This document shows positions 1 through 7,076 of a DNA stretch of 19,408 nt, piece by piece. Each line of letters begins with the position of its first letter. Position 1 is the first letter of the stretch. This stretch comes from CAVDRM01 sp963626285 (GTDB lineage Bacteria; Bacillota; Clostridia; Christensenellales; Aristaeellaceae). The translations under genes and the position numbers were made by a program. The notes beneath the pieces are model-generated. The model saw only the letters and a list, made by a program, of their open reading frames with translations, did no database searches and had not been told where the DNA came from. The stretch is taken from positions 1 through 19,408 of the forward strand of contig CAVFWQ010000032.1 of assembly GCA_963626285.1 (NCBI GenBank). Reading direction: 5' to 3'.

Positions 1-549
1 ATTGAGCGCATAACGGGAGAAAAGGGAAAAATTCAAGACTATACTTATGACCAACTTTTAAAAATGGATTTCGGTATTTTTAAAGGAGAACGTTTTGCCG
101 GTGAAAAAATTGTGACTTTAGACACCTTTTTAACTCATTTTGGACAGAAAAAGCTAAATCTTGCGATAGAAATAAAGCAAGCCGGAGTAGAAGAAGAAAC
201 GTTGAAAGCCATAGAAAAGCATGCCTGCAGCGCAACCATTACTTTGACATCTTTTATGTTCGAAAGTGTAAAGTCTATTCGCAGCATTAATCAGAAAATA
301 GCAGTTGGGTATCTGACTGATGCTATTACTGCGGAAGTGCTGGACAACTTGGATGAATATCAGATAGGACAAATTTGTCCGCAGGTTGATTTGGTGCAGC
401 CTAAAGATATGGAAATGGCAAGAAAAAGAGGATTCTCAGTTCGTTTCTGGGGTGTTAAAGATCAGCATCTGATGAAGCGAGCAATAGCGCTCAAAGGTGA
501 TGGAATGACGGTTAATTTCCCTGATTTATTGACTGCAGCTCTCCGTTAA
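1..549 (+). CDS. Glycerophosphodiester phosphodiesterase, C-terminal part (5' end outside window)
   Basis: The frame is open from base 1, so the first ATG inside the window (64) is internal and the true start lies upstream. The protein family hydrolyses glycerophosphodiesters to glycerol-3-phosphate and an alcohol. Visible family features are the segment TGEKGKIQDYTYDQLLKMDFG, which fits the conserved 'dGtG..v.d.t..el..lD.G' region, then VTLDTFL, then the metal-site strand LAIEIK, and near the end a 'RFWGV' strand with KGDGMTVNFPDLL closing the TIM barrel. The catalytic histidines expected near the N-terminus are out of view. The gene is AT-rich (19 G+C in the 60 bases 61-120), unlike the mre genes next to it, and ends inside its own terminator hairpin. 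Family assignment is fairly secure; substrate and location are not known. Confidence 0.85.
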   Translation: MERITGEKGKIQDYTYDQLLKMDFGIFKGERFAGEKIVTLDTFLTHFGQKKLNLAIEIKQAGVEEETLKAIEKHACSATITLTSFMFESVKSIRSINQKIAVGYLTDAITAEVLDNLDEYQIGQICPQVDLVQPKDMEMARKRGFSVRFWGVKDQHLMKRAIALKGDGMTVNFPDLLTAALR

Positions 550-572
550 AGAAGCGGAGAGCTTTACTATTA
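537..572 (+). terminator. Rho-independent terminator of the phosphodiesterase gene
   Basis: A perfect 9-bp stem (AGCTCTCCG at 537-545, CGGAGAGCT at 555-563) with a 9-nt loop, followed by TTTACTATT. The loop contains the TAA stop codon at 547-549, so the hairpin overlaps the end of the coding region. The T tract is short, so termination may be partial. Confidence 0.7.
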
Positions 573-640
573 AAATGGTATAAATTATCTGCTGTTCGCT
601 GATTTTTACAAAATGGGCGGGCTCTGCCGGAGCATTCCAC

Positions 641-669
641 TTGACAAACTCGCCTTTCATCATTATCCT
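641..669 (+). promoter_or_regulatory. Candidate sigma-A promoter for the mre operon
   Basis: A perfect -35 box TTGACA (641-646), a 17-bp spacer and a -10 box TATCCT (664-669). A second AT-rich hexamer, TATACT (669-674), overlaps but would need a 22-bp spacer. The predicted start point (about 676) lies directly before the hairpin at 678-706, leaving a leader of about 180 nt before mreB. A weaker alternative is an extended -10 (TGtTATAGA, 737-745) without a -35 box. Confidence 0.5.
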
Positions 670-677
670 ATACTTAA

Positions 678-713
678 GGCGTCAGCAGATACTCTCCGCT
701 GACGCCGGTTTTT
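678..713 (+). promoter_or_regulatory. Strong hairpin with short T tract in the mreB leader (terminator, attenuator or operator)
   Basis: A perfect 9-bp GC-rich stem (GGCGTCAGC at 678-686, GCTGACGCC at 698-706) with an 11-nt loop, followed by GGTTTTT. It has the form of an intrinsic terminator but sits a few bases after the predicted mre transcription start. It may be a second terminator for upstream readthrough, an attenuator, a 5'-end RNA stabiliser, or a palindromic operator; sequence alone does not decide. The rest of the gap (714-855) shows no gene or further structure beyond a weak extended -10 near 737-745. Confidence 0.5.
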
Positions 714-855
714 CCAATGGCTTTTGTACGAACCTCTGTTATAGATGGTTTGCACACAAAGCTATTGCTGTTCCAAGATGGATTGGTCGGCATTAAGCAG
801 CGCACACTCGTTTGCATAGTGCTGCCTTGAAAGAAGAAGAAACGGATGTGCATAC

Positions 856-1899
856 ATGGCCATCATTGCACCTGATATCGGAATTGACTTGGGTACATCC
901 AACACCCTTGTGCATGTGCGCAGAAAGGGCATTGTCATCAATGAGCCGACCATTCTGGTCATCGACAGGACGGCCAAGCACAATGTCAAGGCCATCGGCG
1001 AGGAAGCGCGTGTGCTGCTGGGACGCACAACGGGCGACGTTCTAGCCGTTCGGCCGATGGCGGACGGCATGATTCGTGATTTCGACATGACCGAATATAT
1101 GCTCCAATATTTTATCCGCAAGGCCATCGGCGTATCGCGTCTGGTCAAGCCCCGCGCCGTCATCACCATTCCCTGCCGCGTGTCGCCCATTGAAAAAAGA
1201 GCCGTCCGGCAGGCGGCGCTCTATGCGGGGGTGCGCCGCAACTCTCTTTACCTGGTGGAAAAGCCCTTTGCCTCGGCGCTCGGCTCCGGTCTGCCCGTGT
1301 TTGAGCCGACGGGCAGCATGGTTGTGGACATCGGCGGAGGAACGACGGAGGTCGCCGTCATTTCGCTTGGCGGTATCGTCATCTCCCGCTCCATCCGCAT
1401 CGGCGGCGTAAAGATGGATGAGGCCGTTGCCGCGTATATCAAGCGCGAATTCAATATGCTTATCGGCGAAAGAACGGCGGAGGAGATAAAGAGCGATTTG
1501 GGCGCTGCGCTTCCGCTCAAGGAAGAGCGGCGTGCGCTGGTGCGCGGGCGTGATTTGATTACAAACCTGCCTCAGACGGCGGAAATATCCTCCGTCAAGG
1601 TGTATGAGGCACTGCAGCCCACCTGTCAGGCGATTTTGACCGCGATTCAGTTTGTTTTGGAACGTACGCCGCCTGAATTATGCGGCGATATTATGCGCAG
1701 CGGCATTCATTTGACAGGCGGCGGTTCCCTGCTGTTCGGTCTGGATCAGTACATTGCATCCGAAATGAGCATTCCGGTGCTGCTTGCGAAGGACCCGATG
1801 TCCTGCGCGGCGCTCGGCGTGGGACATCTGACGGAAAACATTGAACAGCTGCACAGGATTGGCAAGAGCGCCTTCCTGCGTGACGAAACGGAGGCATAA
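856..1899 (+). CDS. mreB: MreB, actin-like cell-shape protein
   Basis: MreB polymerises on the inner face of the membrane and directs side-wall synthesis by RodA/PBP2. The 347-aa product has the family's usual length. In order: phosphate-1 loop GIDLGTSNTLVHV near residue 8, a helix with 'SPIEKRAVRQAA' near 110, phosphate-2 DIGGGTTEVAVISLGG from residue 158, the IKSDLG helix, and the adenosine motif LTGGGSLLFGLD near residue 285. The region that in other MreBs reads IEEPMAAAIG is here VEKPFASALG, placing Lys136 where the presumed catalytic glutamate belongs. The Shine-Dalgarno site before ATG 856 is weak (a GAAGAAGAAA purine run). First gene of the envelope operon; mreC follows 10 nt after its stop. 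Confidence 0.93.
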   Translation: MAIIAPDIGIDLGTSNTLVHVRRKGIVINEPTILVIDRTAKHNVKAIGEEARVLLGRTTGDVLAVRPMADGMIRDFDMTEYMLQYFIRKAIGVSRLVKPRAVITIPCRVSPIEKRAVRQAALYAGVRRNSLYLVEKPFASALGSGLPVFEPTGSMVVDIGGGTTEVAVISLGGIVISRSIRIGGVKMDEAVAAYIKREFNMLIGERTAEEIKSDLGAALPLKEERRALVRGRDLITNLPQTAEISSVKVYEALQPTCQAILTAIQFVLERTPPELCGDIMRSGIHLTGGGSLLFGLDQYIASEMSIPVLLAKDPMSCAALGVGHLTENIEQLHRIGKSAFLRDETEA

Positions 1900-1909
1900 G
1901 AACAAAGGA

Positions 1910-3151
1910 ATGGCAGAGGAAAAGCGCGAGGAAAAAAAGAAGCGGGAGAGGGTCAGCCGGACGGCGGACGAAAAGCGCAGCTTTGTCCACAGCCTGCTGA
2001 TGCTTGTCGGGATAGGTCTGCTGGTGCTGGTGATTGGCGTGATGGTGGTCAGCAACTTTATCGACCACCCCCTGCTGAATATGCCGCGGGAGATCATCTC
2101 CAAGGCCTTTTCGCCCGTTCAGGAGTTTTTTTCAGGCGCGGCCAATACGGTAACGGGCTATTTCCGCACGCTGAAATACAGAAGCAATTTGGAATATGAA
2201 TATGAGCAGCTTTTAAACAAGGTCGAGGAGCTTCAGGATCAGGTGATGCTGCTCAACGCCACGCAGGACGAGCTGAGCGCTTATGAGGATCTGTATGCCG
2301 AAATGAGCAGCAACACCCAGCTTGACCCGATTCCCGCCATGGTCATCGGCCATGACAACGCCAGCTATTTTTCCACGCTGACGCTCAACCGCGGGACGAA
2401 CAACGGCGTGGCAAACAATATGGCGGTCGTCGTGAGCGGTGGCCTTGTTGGTGTGACCTACGATGTGACGGAAACAACAGTGAAGGTGCGCACCATCATC
2501 GACAGCGATTGCAGCATTGCCGCCATGCTGGAATCTTCCCATTATGAGGGTATTGTCAGCGGCACGCTGGGCATTGACGGCACGCCGAACTGCCGGATGT
2601 ATTACCTTTCGGAAAACCATTTGCCCAGAACGGGCGATGTAGTCGTTACCTCCGGCGTGGGCATTGAATTCCCCAAGGGCATCCCCATCGGTACGGTGCG
2701 CGAATCCACACGCGGCTTGGAGGGCAACAAGCAGTACGTCGTCATTGAGCCGATTGCGGACTTTGAACGAATCGAATATGTGACCATTTACCGTTATCTG
2801 CCGCCCTATGCGCAAAGCGCGGCCAGCGAGGAAACCACGCAGATTACCGTATCGCCGCTGGTGACGGGAAGGCCGAAGCCGACCTTCGCCGTCGGTGCCG
2901 GCACATCGTTTGAGGAGGGCGGGCAGACTGCGGAGCCGACGGAGACGGACGATTTTGAAATCGTCAGCTCGGAGACACCCTCGCCGACCCCGACCATCGA
3001 GCCGACTCCGACCCCGACCGATCTGCCGCCCGTCATTGAATACCAAAGCAATACGGCCACGGAAACGCCCATCCCGACCGATACGCCGCGGCCGACCGGC
3101 ACCCCGAAGCCGACCTTTGACCCAAGCAGCGTGACAGTGGAGGATGACTGA
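1910..3151 (+). CDS. mreC: MreC, rod-shape scaffold protein with long Pro/Thr tail
   Basis: MreC links cytoplasmic MreB to the periplasm-facing synthases and activates PBP2/RodA. From ATG 1910 the protein has 413 aa: a very charged cytoplasmic start (EEKREEKKKRER), one membrane segment at about residues 28-50, a coiled coil at about 90-125 (YEYEQLLNKVEELQDQV), then the paired beta-barrel domain with LTLNRGTNNGV and VVVTSGVGIEFPKGIPIG. About 95 residues after IYRYLPPYA form a Pro/Thr/Glu-rich tail that typical MreC proteins lack or have much shorter. The same frame is open back to 1841 inside mreB, but those codons show no family similarity, so ATG 1910 is preferred. GGAGG (1890-1894) lies 15 nt upstream and AAAGGA touches the ATG, so the ribosome site is not ideal. 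Confidence 0.9.
   Translation: MAEEKREEKKKRERVSRTADEKRSFVHSLLMLVGIGLLVLVIGVMVVSNFIDHPLLNMPREIISKAFSPVQEFFSGAANTVTGYFRTLKYRSNLEYEYEQLLNKVEELQDQVMLLNATQDELSAYEDLYAEMSSNTQLDPIPAMVIGHDNASYFSTLTLNRGTNNGVANNMAVVVSGGLVGVTYDVTETTVKVRTIIDSDCSIAAMLESSHYEGIVSGTLGIDGTPNCRMYYLSENHLPRTGDVVVTSGVGIEFPKGIPIGTVRESTRGLEGNKQYVVIEPIADFERIEYVTIYRYLPPYAQSAASEETTQITVSPLVTGRPKPTFAVGAGTSFEEGGQTAEPTETDDFEIVSSETPSPTPTIEPTPTPTDLPPVIEYQSNTATETPIPTDTPRPTGTPKPTFDPSSVTVEDD
2980..3120 (+). repeat. Low-complexity CCGAC-rich stretch coding the MreC Pro/Thr tail
   Basis: Imperfect short repeats built on CCGAC and GCCGAC recur here and encode PTPTIEPTPTPT and later PTDTPRPTGTPKPT. Such simple repeats can vary in length by slippage; changes of multiples of three would alter tail length without breaking the frame. 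Confidence 0.6.
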
Positions 3152-3153
3152 CG

Positions 3154-3729
3154 GTGAACCTGTTCAAACGTCCGCTGAAGGCGCTTTTGTTGACGCTGGC
3201 AGCGTATCTGATGGATGTCTGTCTGATGCCCTACTTGACCGTGAGCGGCATCAGCGGTAGCATGAGCTTTGCCGTCATCTCCATTTTGACCGTCAGCTAC
3301 GGAAAAAAGGCTGCCTTTGTCTCCGGCGCAATCATCGGCCTGCTGATGGAATGCATGCTGTCCAGCGTACCGGTCGTGTATCTGCTGATGTACCCCGTGA
3401 TTGCTTCGCTGTGCGCTCAGTTCTTTGCCGATATGTCGGACAGACAGCGTGAGCGCCGCAGAACGGTGGAGCATAAGCGGGATTACGATTTGCCGCCCTT
3501 TATCCGCATTGTCGCCTGCGCCGCACTGTCGGCTGTTCTTATGCACACGGTCAACCTTGTTTACGGCTACCTGTCCGGCCACGGTATCACCGTCGGCCAT
3601 ATCATGCGAGCTCTCGCCTCCGTATTGTATACAATTGCTTTGGCCGTCGTGCTGATGCTTCCCGTACGCTATTTCTTAGGCATCTACGGCACTCGAAAGG
3701 AACGCCGCGAAAAGAGAGGTGAACGTTAG
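3154..3729 (+). CDS. mreD: MreD, membrane protein of the rod complex
   Basis: MreD is the integral membrane partner of MreC. The 191-aa product is almost wholly hydrophobic with about five or six membrane segments (for example around residues 11-28, 35-48, 53-72, 74-90, 115-138 and 150-172), broken by one charged cytoplasmic loop (DRQRERRRTVEHKRD). Length and hydropathy fit MreD, a poorly conserved family, and position between mreC and mrdA supports the call. Translation begins at GTG 3154, two bases after the mreC stop, with GGAGGA at 3139-3144, nine bases upstream. Confidence 0.85.
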   Translation: MNLFKRPLKALLLTLAAYLMDVCLMPYLTVSGISGSMSFAVISILTVSYGKKAAFVSGAIIGLLMECMLSSVPVVYLLMYPVIASLCAQFFADMSDRQRERRRTVEHKRDYDLPPFIRIVACAALSAVLMHTVNLVYGYLSGHGITVGHIMRALASVLYTIALAVVLMLPVRYFLGIYGTRKERREKRGER

Positions 3730-6240
3730 TTGAAACATGCCCCGAAGATGAATGTCCGGTATCTCTTTATTGCCGCCATGATGATTGCCTGCTTTGTTTT
3801 TTTGGTTTATGGTCTTTATGATTTGCAGATTACCAATTATGAAAAGTATTCCGAGCAGGCCGGCACACAGTCCACCAAAACCATTACCATCAAGGGAACA
3901 CGCGGCATGATTACCGATGCCGAGGGCGTTATTTTAGCTAAGAGCGAAAAAACTTACAACGTAACCTTTTATCGGGACAGCGCTTCCTCCAGCGCTTCCA
4001 ATTATCTGGCCTTTACCAATTCCATCATTGACACCATCGGCATCATTGAAAAGTATGACAGCAGCCTGTGCGTCAGCTTTCCCATTGAAAGGGATGCGGA
4101 GACGGGCGAGTGGGTGTTTAACTTCGGCAGCGGCATTTCCGAGGAAGCCAAGACCACCCGCGAAAGTCAGTGGCGAAGCAACCATTATCTGAGCAGCACC
4201 ACGAAATACCCGACCGCCGAAAGCTGCCTGAACCGTCTTAAGCAGCGCTATCAGATGGAGGACGACATTGACGAGGCGCTTATGCTGAAGGTCATGGCGG
4301 TCTATTCCGAAATGCAGATGAATCTGTTCAACTCTCTGCCCATCACCATTGCCGAGGATGTGTCCTTCAGCGCGGTCAGTGAAATCGAGGGACGCAGCAT
4401 GGTCTTGTCCGGAATGGACATTGAGGTGGGGGAAAAGCGCGTCTATCCGCGTTCCACCTTGGCCTCGCAGATTATCGGCTACACGGGCAAGATTCAGAGC
4501 TACTCCTCCTATTACAGCGATTATCAGCCGTCTGGCTACGCATTAAACGATGAGGTCGGCTTGGACGGTATTGAAAAAACGCAGGAAAACTGGCTGACCG
4601 CGTGCATCACCGAGCGGCAGGGCAGCCGCGTCATGGAGCGCGACAGCAACGGCAGCCTGACACGCCAAATCAGCTATACCGAGCCGCAGGACGGCAACAA
4701 TGTGAAGCTCACCATCATCGCCTCTTATCAGCAGCGCGCCGAGCGGGCCATCGCCGAAAATGTCGAATGGATTCGCGACCAGCAGGAGGAAAAAATGCAG
4801 GACGGCGACTGGCTGGAAAAATACAAGGACAGGATAAACACCAGAGACTGGGAGGAAGACCCCATCCGTCTGGCCGAAAAGGGCGTGCTGATTGTCATGG
4901 ACGTGAAGACCGGCAAGGTGCTGGCCATGGCGCAGTATCCGACCTATGACCTGAATGCGATGGTCGCAGGCGGGAAGGAGGCACGCGCCATCGTTGCGGA
5001 CGAGAGAGGCCTTCTGATGAACTATGCCATTCAGACCCGTGCCGAGCCGGGTTCTACCTTCAAGATGGTCACCGGCTTGGCCGCGCTGACCAACGGCGTA
5101 ATCACACCGACAACTACCATTACCGATGAAGGCGCGTTCATGGCTTATACCAGCAATAAGGATGAAGCGCCCACCTGCTGGACGAAAAATCCGAAGGCGG
5201 CCGGACACGTTGATCAGACTATTGTGGAGGGTTTGGAACATTCCTGCAACTATTTTTTCTATACGCTCGGCTCGCTTCTGTACGGCGATACGGGCTCTGA
5301 CAGGCTTTATAAATACGCCGCGCAGATGGGCTTGACCAGCAAGACGGGCATTGAACTGAACGGTGAGCTGCGCAGCATCGTCGGTAATCAGACCAACCTG
5401 TATGACCCGACCGTCAGCCTGTCCGAGCAGGTGACGGATACCCCGATTATCGTGGCCAACTCCATCAAAAAGCATATCAGCAATTTCGCCTCGACCTACG
5501 GCATCGTCTATGATGACGAGCGTCTGAACCGCTGCGTTAAGCAGCTCATGGACATGGCCATCAGCACAGGTTCTGACGACTGGGTGGTCGAGGCCAGACC
5601 CATCTTTATGAACGAGCTGGGCATGACAAGAAACATGGTTTTCCAAGCCGCGCTGATGAGCGATTTGTGGAATTACCTGAATACGATTAAATGGGGCGGC
5701 AGCTTGGAAATCCAGATGGCTGTCGGTCAGTCCATCACGCTGGTCACGCCTGTCGCAGAGGTGCGGTATGCCGCTTCCCTGGTGGATGGCAAGGTCTGGA
5801 ATCTGTCCATTGTGGACTCTGTGACTTCGCCGGACGGCGAGATCTTGTCTCAGCGGGAGCCGAAGCTATTCGGCACATTGGAGGGCGTGGAGGAATATCT
5901 CCCGTATATCAAGCAGGGAATGAAGGGCGTGGTTGACGAATCCGGTACCGCGACGAGGTTCTTTAAAGGACGAGAAGTACAGAACCAGATTTGGGCTAAG
6001 ACGGGTACATCGCAGATTACCGTCGGCAAGGTGAAAATCGACTTGGAAAACAACGCGTGGTTCGTCTGCATCACGCCCTATGAAGAACCGCAGCTTGCCT
6101 TGGTCTCCTACATCCCGAACGGCTATTCCGGCGGCTATTCCTCCATCGCCGCCCGTGACTGGATAGAGTGGTGGATGGAGGAACAAAACAAGGTCATTTC
6201 CGATGTATCTTTAACGACGGGCAACGAGCTTACACCGTAA
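3730..6240 (+). CDS. mrdA: Penicillin-binding protein 2, elongation-specific transpeptidase
   Basis: A class B PBP that cross-links side-wall peptidoglycan with RodA. It has a membrane anchor at about residues 9-30, a pedestal/dimerisation region (RGMITDAEGVILAKSEKTYNV; later YPRSTLASQIIGY and GLDGIEKTQEN), and a transpeptidase domain with catalytic Ser442 in STFK (Lys445), SCN at 505-507 and KTGT at 757-760. All three active-site motifs are intact. At 836 aa it is longer than the usual 600-700; one extra block is about 85 mostly helical residues (about 568-653) between SCN and KTG. The start is TTG 3730, directly abutting the mreD TAG, with GAGAGGTGA upstream. mrdA is chosen over a division PBP because of its place between mreD and rodA. 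Confidence 0.92.
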   Translation: MKHAPKMNVRYLFIAAMMIACFVFLVYGLYDLQITNYEKYSEQAGTQSTKTITIKGTRGMITDAEGVILAKSEKTYNVTFYRDSASSSASNYLAFTNSIIDTIGIIEKYDSSLCVSFPIERDAETGEWVFNFGSGISEEAKTTRESQWRSNHYLSSTTKYPTAESCLNRLKQRYQMEDDIDEALMLKVMAVYSEMQMNLFNSLPITIAEDVSFSAVSEIEGRSMVLSGMDIEVGEKRVYPRSTLASQIIGYTGKIQSYSSYYSDYQPSGYALNDEVGLDGIEKTQENWLTACITERQGSRVMERDSNGSLTRQISYTEPQDGNNVKLTIIASYQQRAERAIAENVEWIRDQQEEKMQDGDWLEKYKDRINTRDWEEDPIRLAEKGVLIVMDVKTGKVLAMAQYPTYDLNAMVAGGKEARAIVADERGLLMNYAIQTRAEPGSTFKMVTGLAALTNGVITPTTTITDEGAFMAYTSNKDEAPTCWTKNPKAAGHVDQTIVEGLEHSCNYFFYTLGSLLYGDTGSDRLYKYAAQMGLTSKTGIELNGELRSIVGNQTNLYDPTVSLSEQVTDTPIIVANSIKKHISNFASTYGIVYDDERLNRCVKQLMDMAISTGSDDWVVEARPIFMNELGMTRNMVFQAALMSDLWNYLNTIKWGGSLEIQMAVGQSITLVTPVAEVRYAASLVDGKVWNLSIVDSVTSPDGEILSQREPKLFGTLEGVEEYLPYIKQGMKGVVDESGTATRFFKGREVQNQIWAKTGTSQITVGKVKIDLENNAWFVCITPYEEPQLALVSYIPNGYSGGYSSIAARDWIEWWMEEQNKVISDVSLTTGNELTP

Positions 6241-6265
6241 CGCCTGGAGCGGGAGGAGAAAACGC

Positions 6266-7015
6266 ATGGGCAGGGCATATCTGATCGTATCCGGCAAGGG
6301 CGGGGTCGGCAAGACGACCATCGCCACCTCTCTGGCGCTTTCTCTGGCGCGGCGCGGGATGTCCGTGGCATTAGTGGATGCGGACGTCGGTCTTCGCTGC
6401 GCAGACCAGCTTCTCGATTTGCAGAACGATGTGGTCTATGACCTAATGGATGTGCTGGACAAGCGCTGCCTGATGCAGCGGGCGCTTGTCCGTCATCCGG
6501 AGGCCGAAAAGCTGTGCCTTTTGTCTGCGCCGCAGGAGGCCACGCCGTCCGATATTTCACGCAATGACATGGCAAGGCTCTTCAAAAAGCTGAAGAGCCG
6601 ATTTGACTTTGTGCTGGTGGATGGGCCGGCCGGTATCGGCCGCGGCATTAAAAATGTGTGGGAGGGCGTGGATGAGGCGCTGATGGTCGTCACCCCCGAT
6701 GATGTGTGCATTCGGGATGCCGAGCGCGTATCACAGCTTTTGTTTGAGAAGCAGAAGCTCCATCCGCAGCTCATTTTGAACCGTGTCAACCGCTCTTTTC
6801 TCTGGGACGGCGAGATGGAAAAGCCAGCGCAGATTGCGCAGGAGCTGGACATGCCGCTTTTAGCCGTTATTCCGGACAGCAAAGAGGTGTACAGGGCGCT
6901 TTTGCACCATCAGACGGCGCTGGAATGCAAGTCCCGCGCCGTGCGCAGAGCCATTGCGATGGCAGCGGATCGACTATTGGGAATGGATAAAAAGCTGCCG
7001 CGCTATTGCAGATAA
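6266..7015 (+). CDS. minD: MinD-family ATPase, without minC or minE
   Basis: MinD is a membrane-cycling ParA/MinD ATPase that carries the division inhibitor MinC. The 249-aa product shows the deviant Walker A SGKGGVGKTT with signature Lys11 and Lys16, the DADVGLRCAD motif at 38-47 (usual DFDIGLRNLD), Walker B VLVDGPAGI, and LILNRVNR. It is somewhat shorter than typical MinD (about 265-270). The C-terminal AVRRAIAMAADRLLGM could be the amphipathic membrane helix, but it is followed by DKKLPRYCR rather than ending the protein. GGAGGAG at 6252-6258 precedes ATG 6266. The gene starts 26 nt after mrdA. In many clostridia this slot holds minC-minD-minE; the flanking gaps here are too small for either partner. 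It could be a bona fide MinD with distant partners, or a MinD-like protein serving the elongation complex. Confidence 0.82.
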   Translation: MGRAYLIVSGKGGVGKTTIATSLALSLARRGMSVALVDADVGLRCADQLLDLQNDVVYDLMDVLDKRCLMQRALVRHPEAEKLCLLSAPQEATPSDISRNDMARLFKKLKSRFDFVLVDGPAGIGRGIKNVWEGVDEALMVVTPDDVCIRDAERVSQLLFEKQKLHPQLILNRVNRSFLWDGEMEKPAQIAQELDMPLLAVIPDSKEVYRALLHHQTALECKSRAVRRAIAMAADRLLGMDKKLPRYCR

Positions 7016-7076
7016 GCAGGGAACGGATGAATTTGGTTCGTAATAACTGTTTGACATCGAAAGCCTGGTGATTTGA

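Noticed and set aside
1841..1909. Extension of MreC upstream into mreB
   Set aside because: The 23 extra codons lie in the mreB end and resemble no MreC; ATG 1910 opens with the typical charged tail before the membrane segment.
2213..3600. Long minus-strand frames opposite mreC and mreD
   Set aside because: They mirror the coding strand, and the Val/Gly-rich stretch is only the complement of the Pro/Thr repeat.
4543..5646. A 367-codon open frame on the minus strand
   Set aside because: Antisense to the catalytic core of mrdA; no domain or ribosome site.
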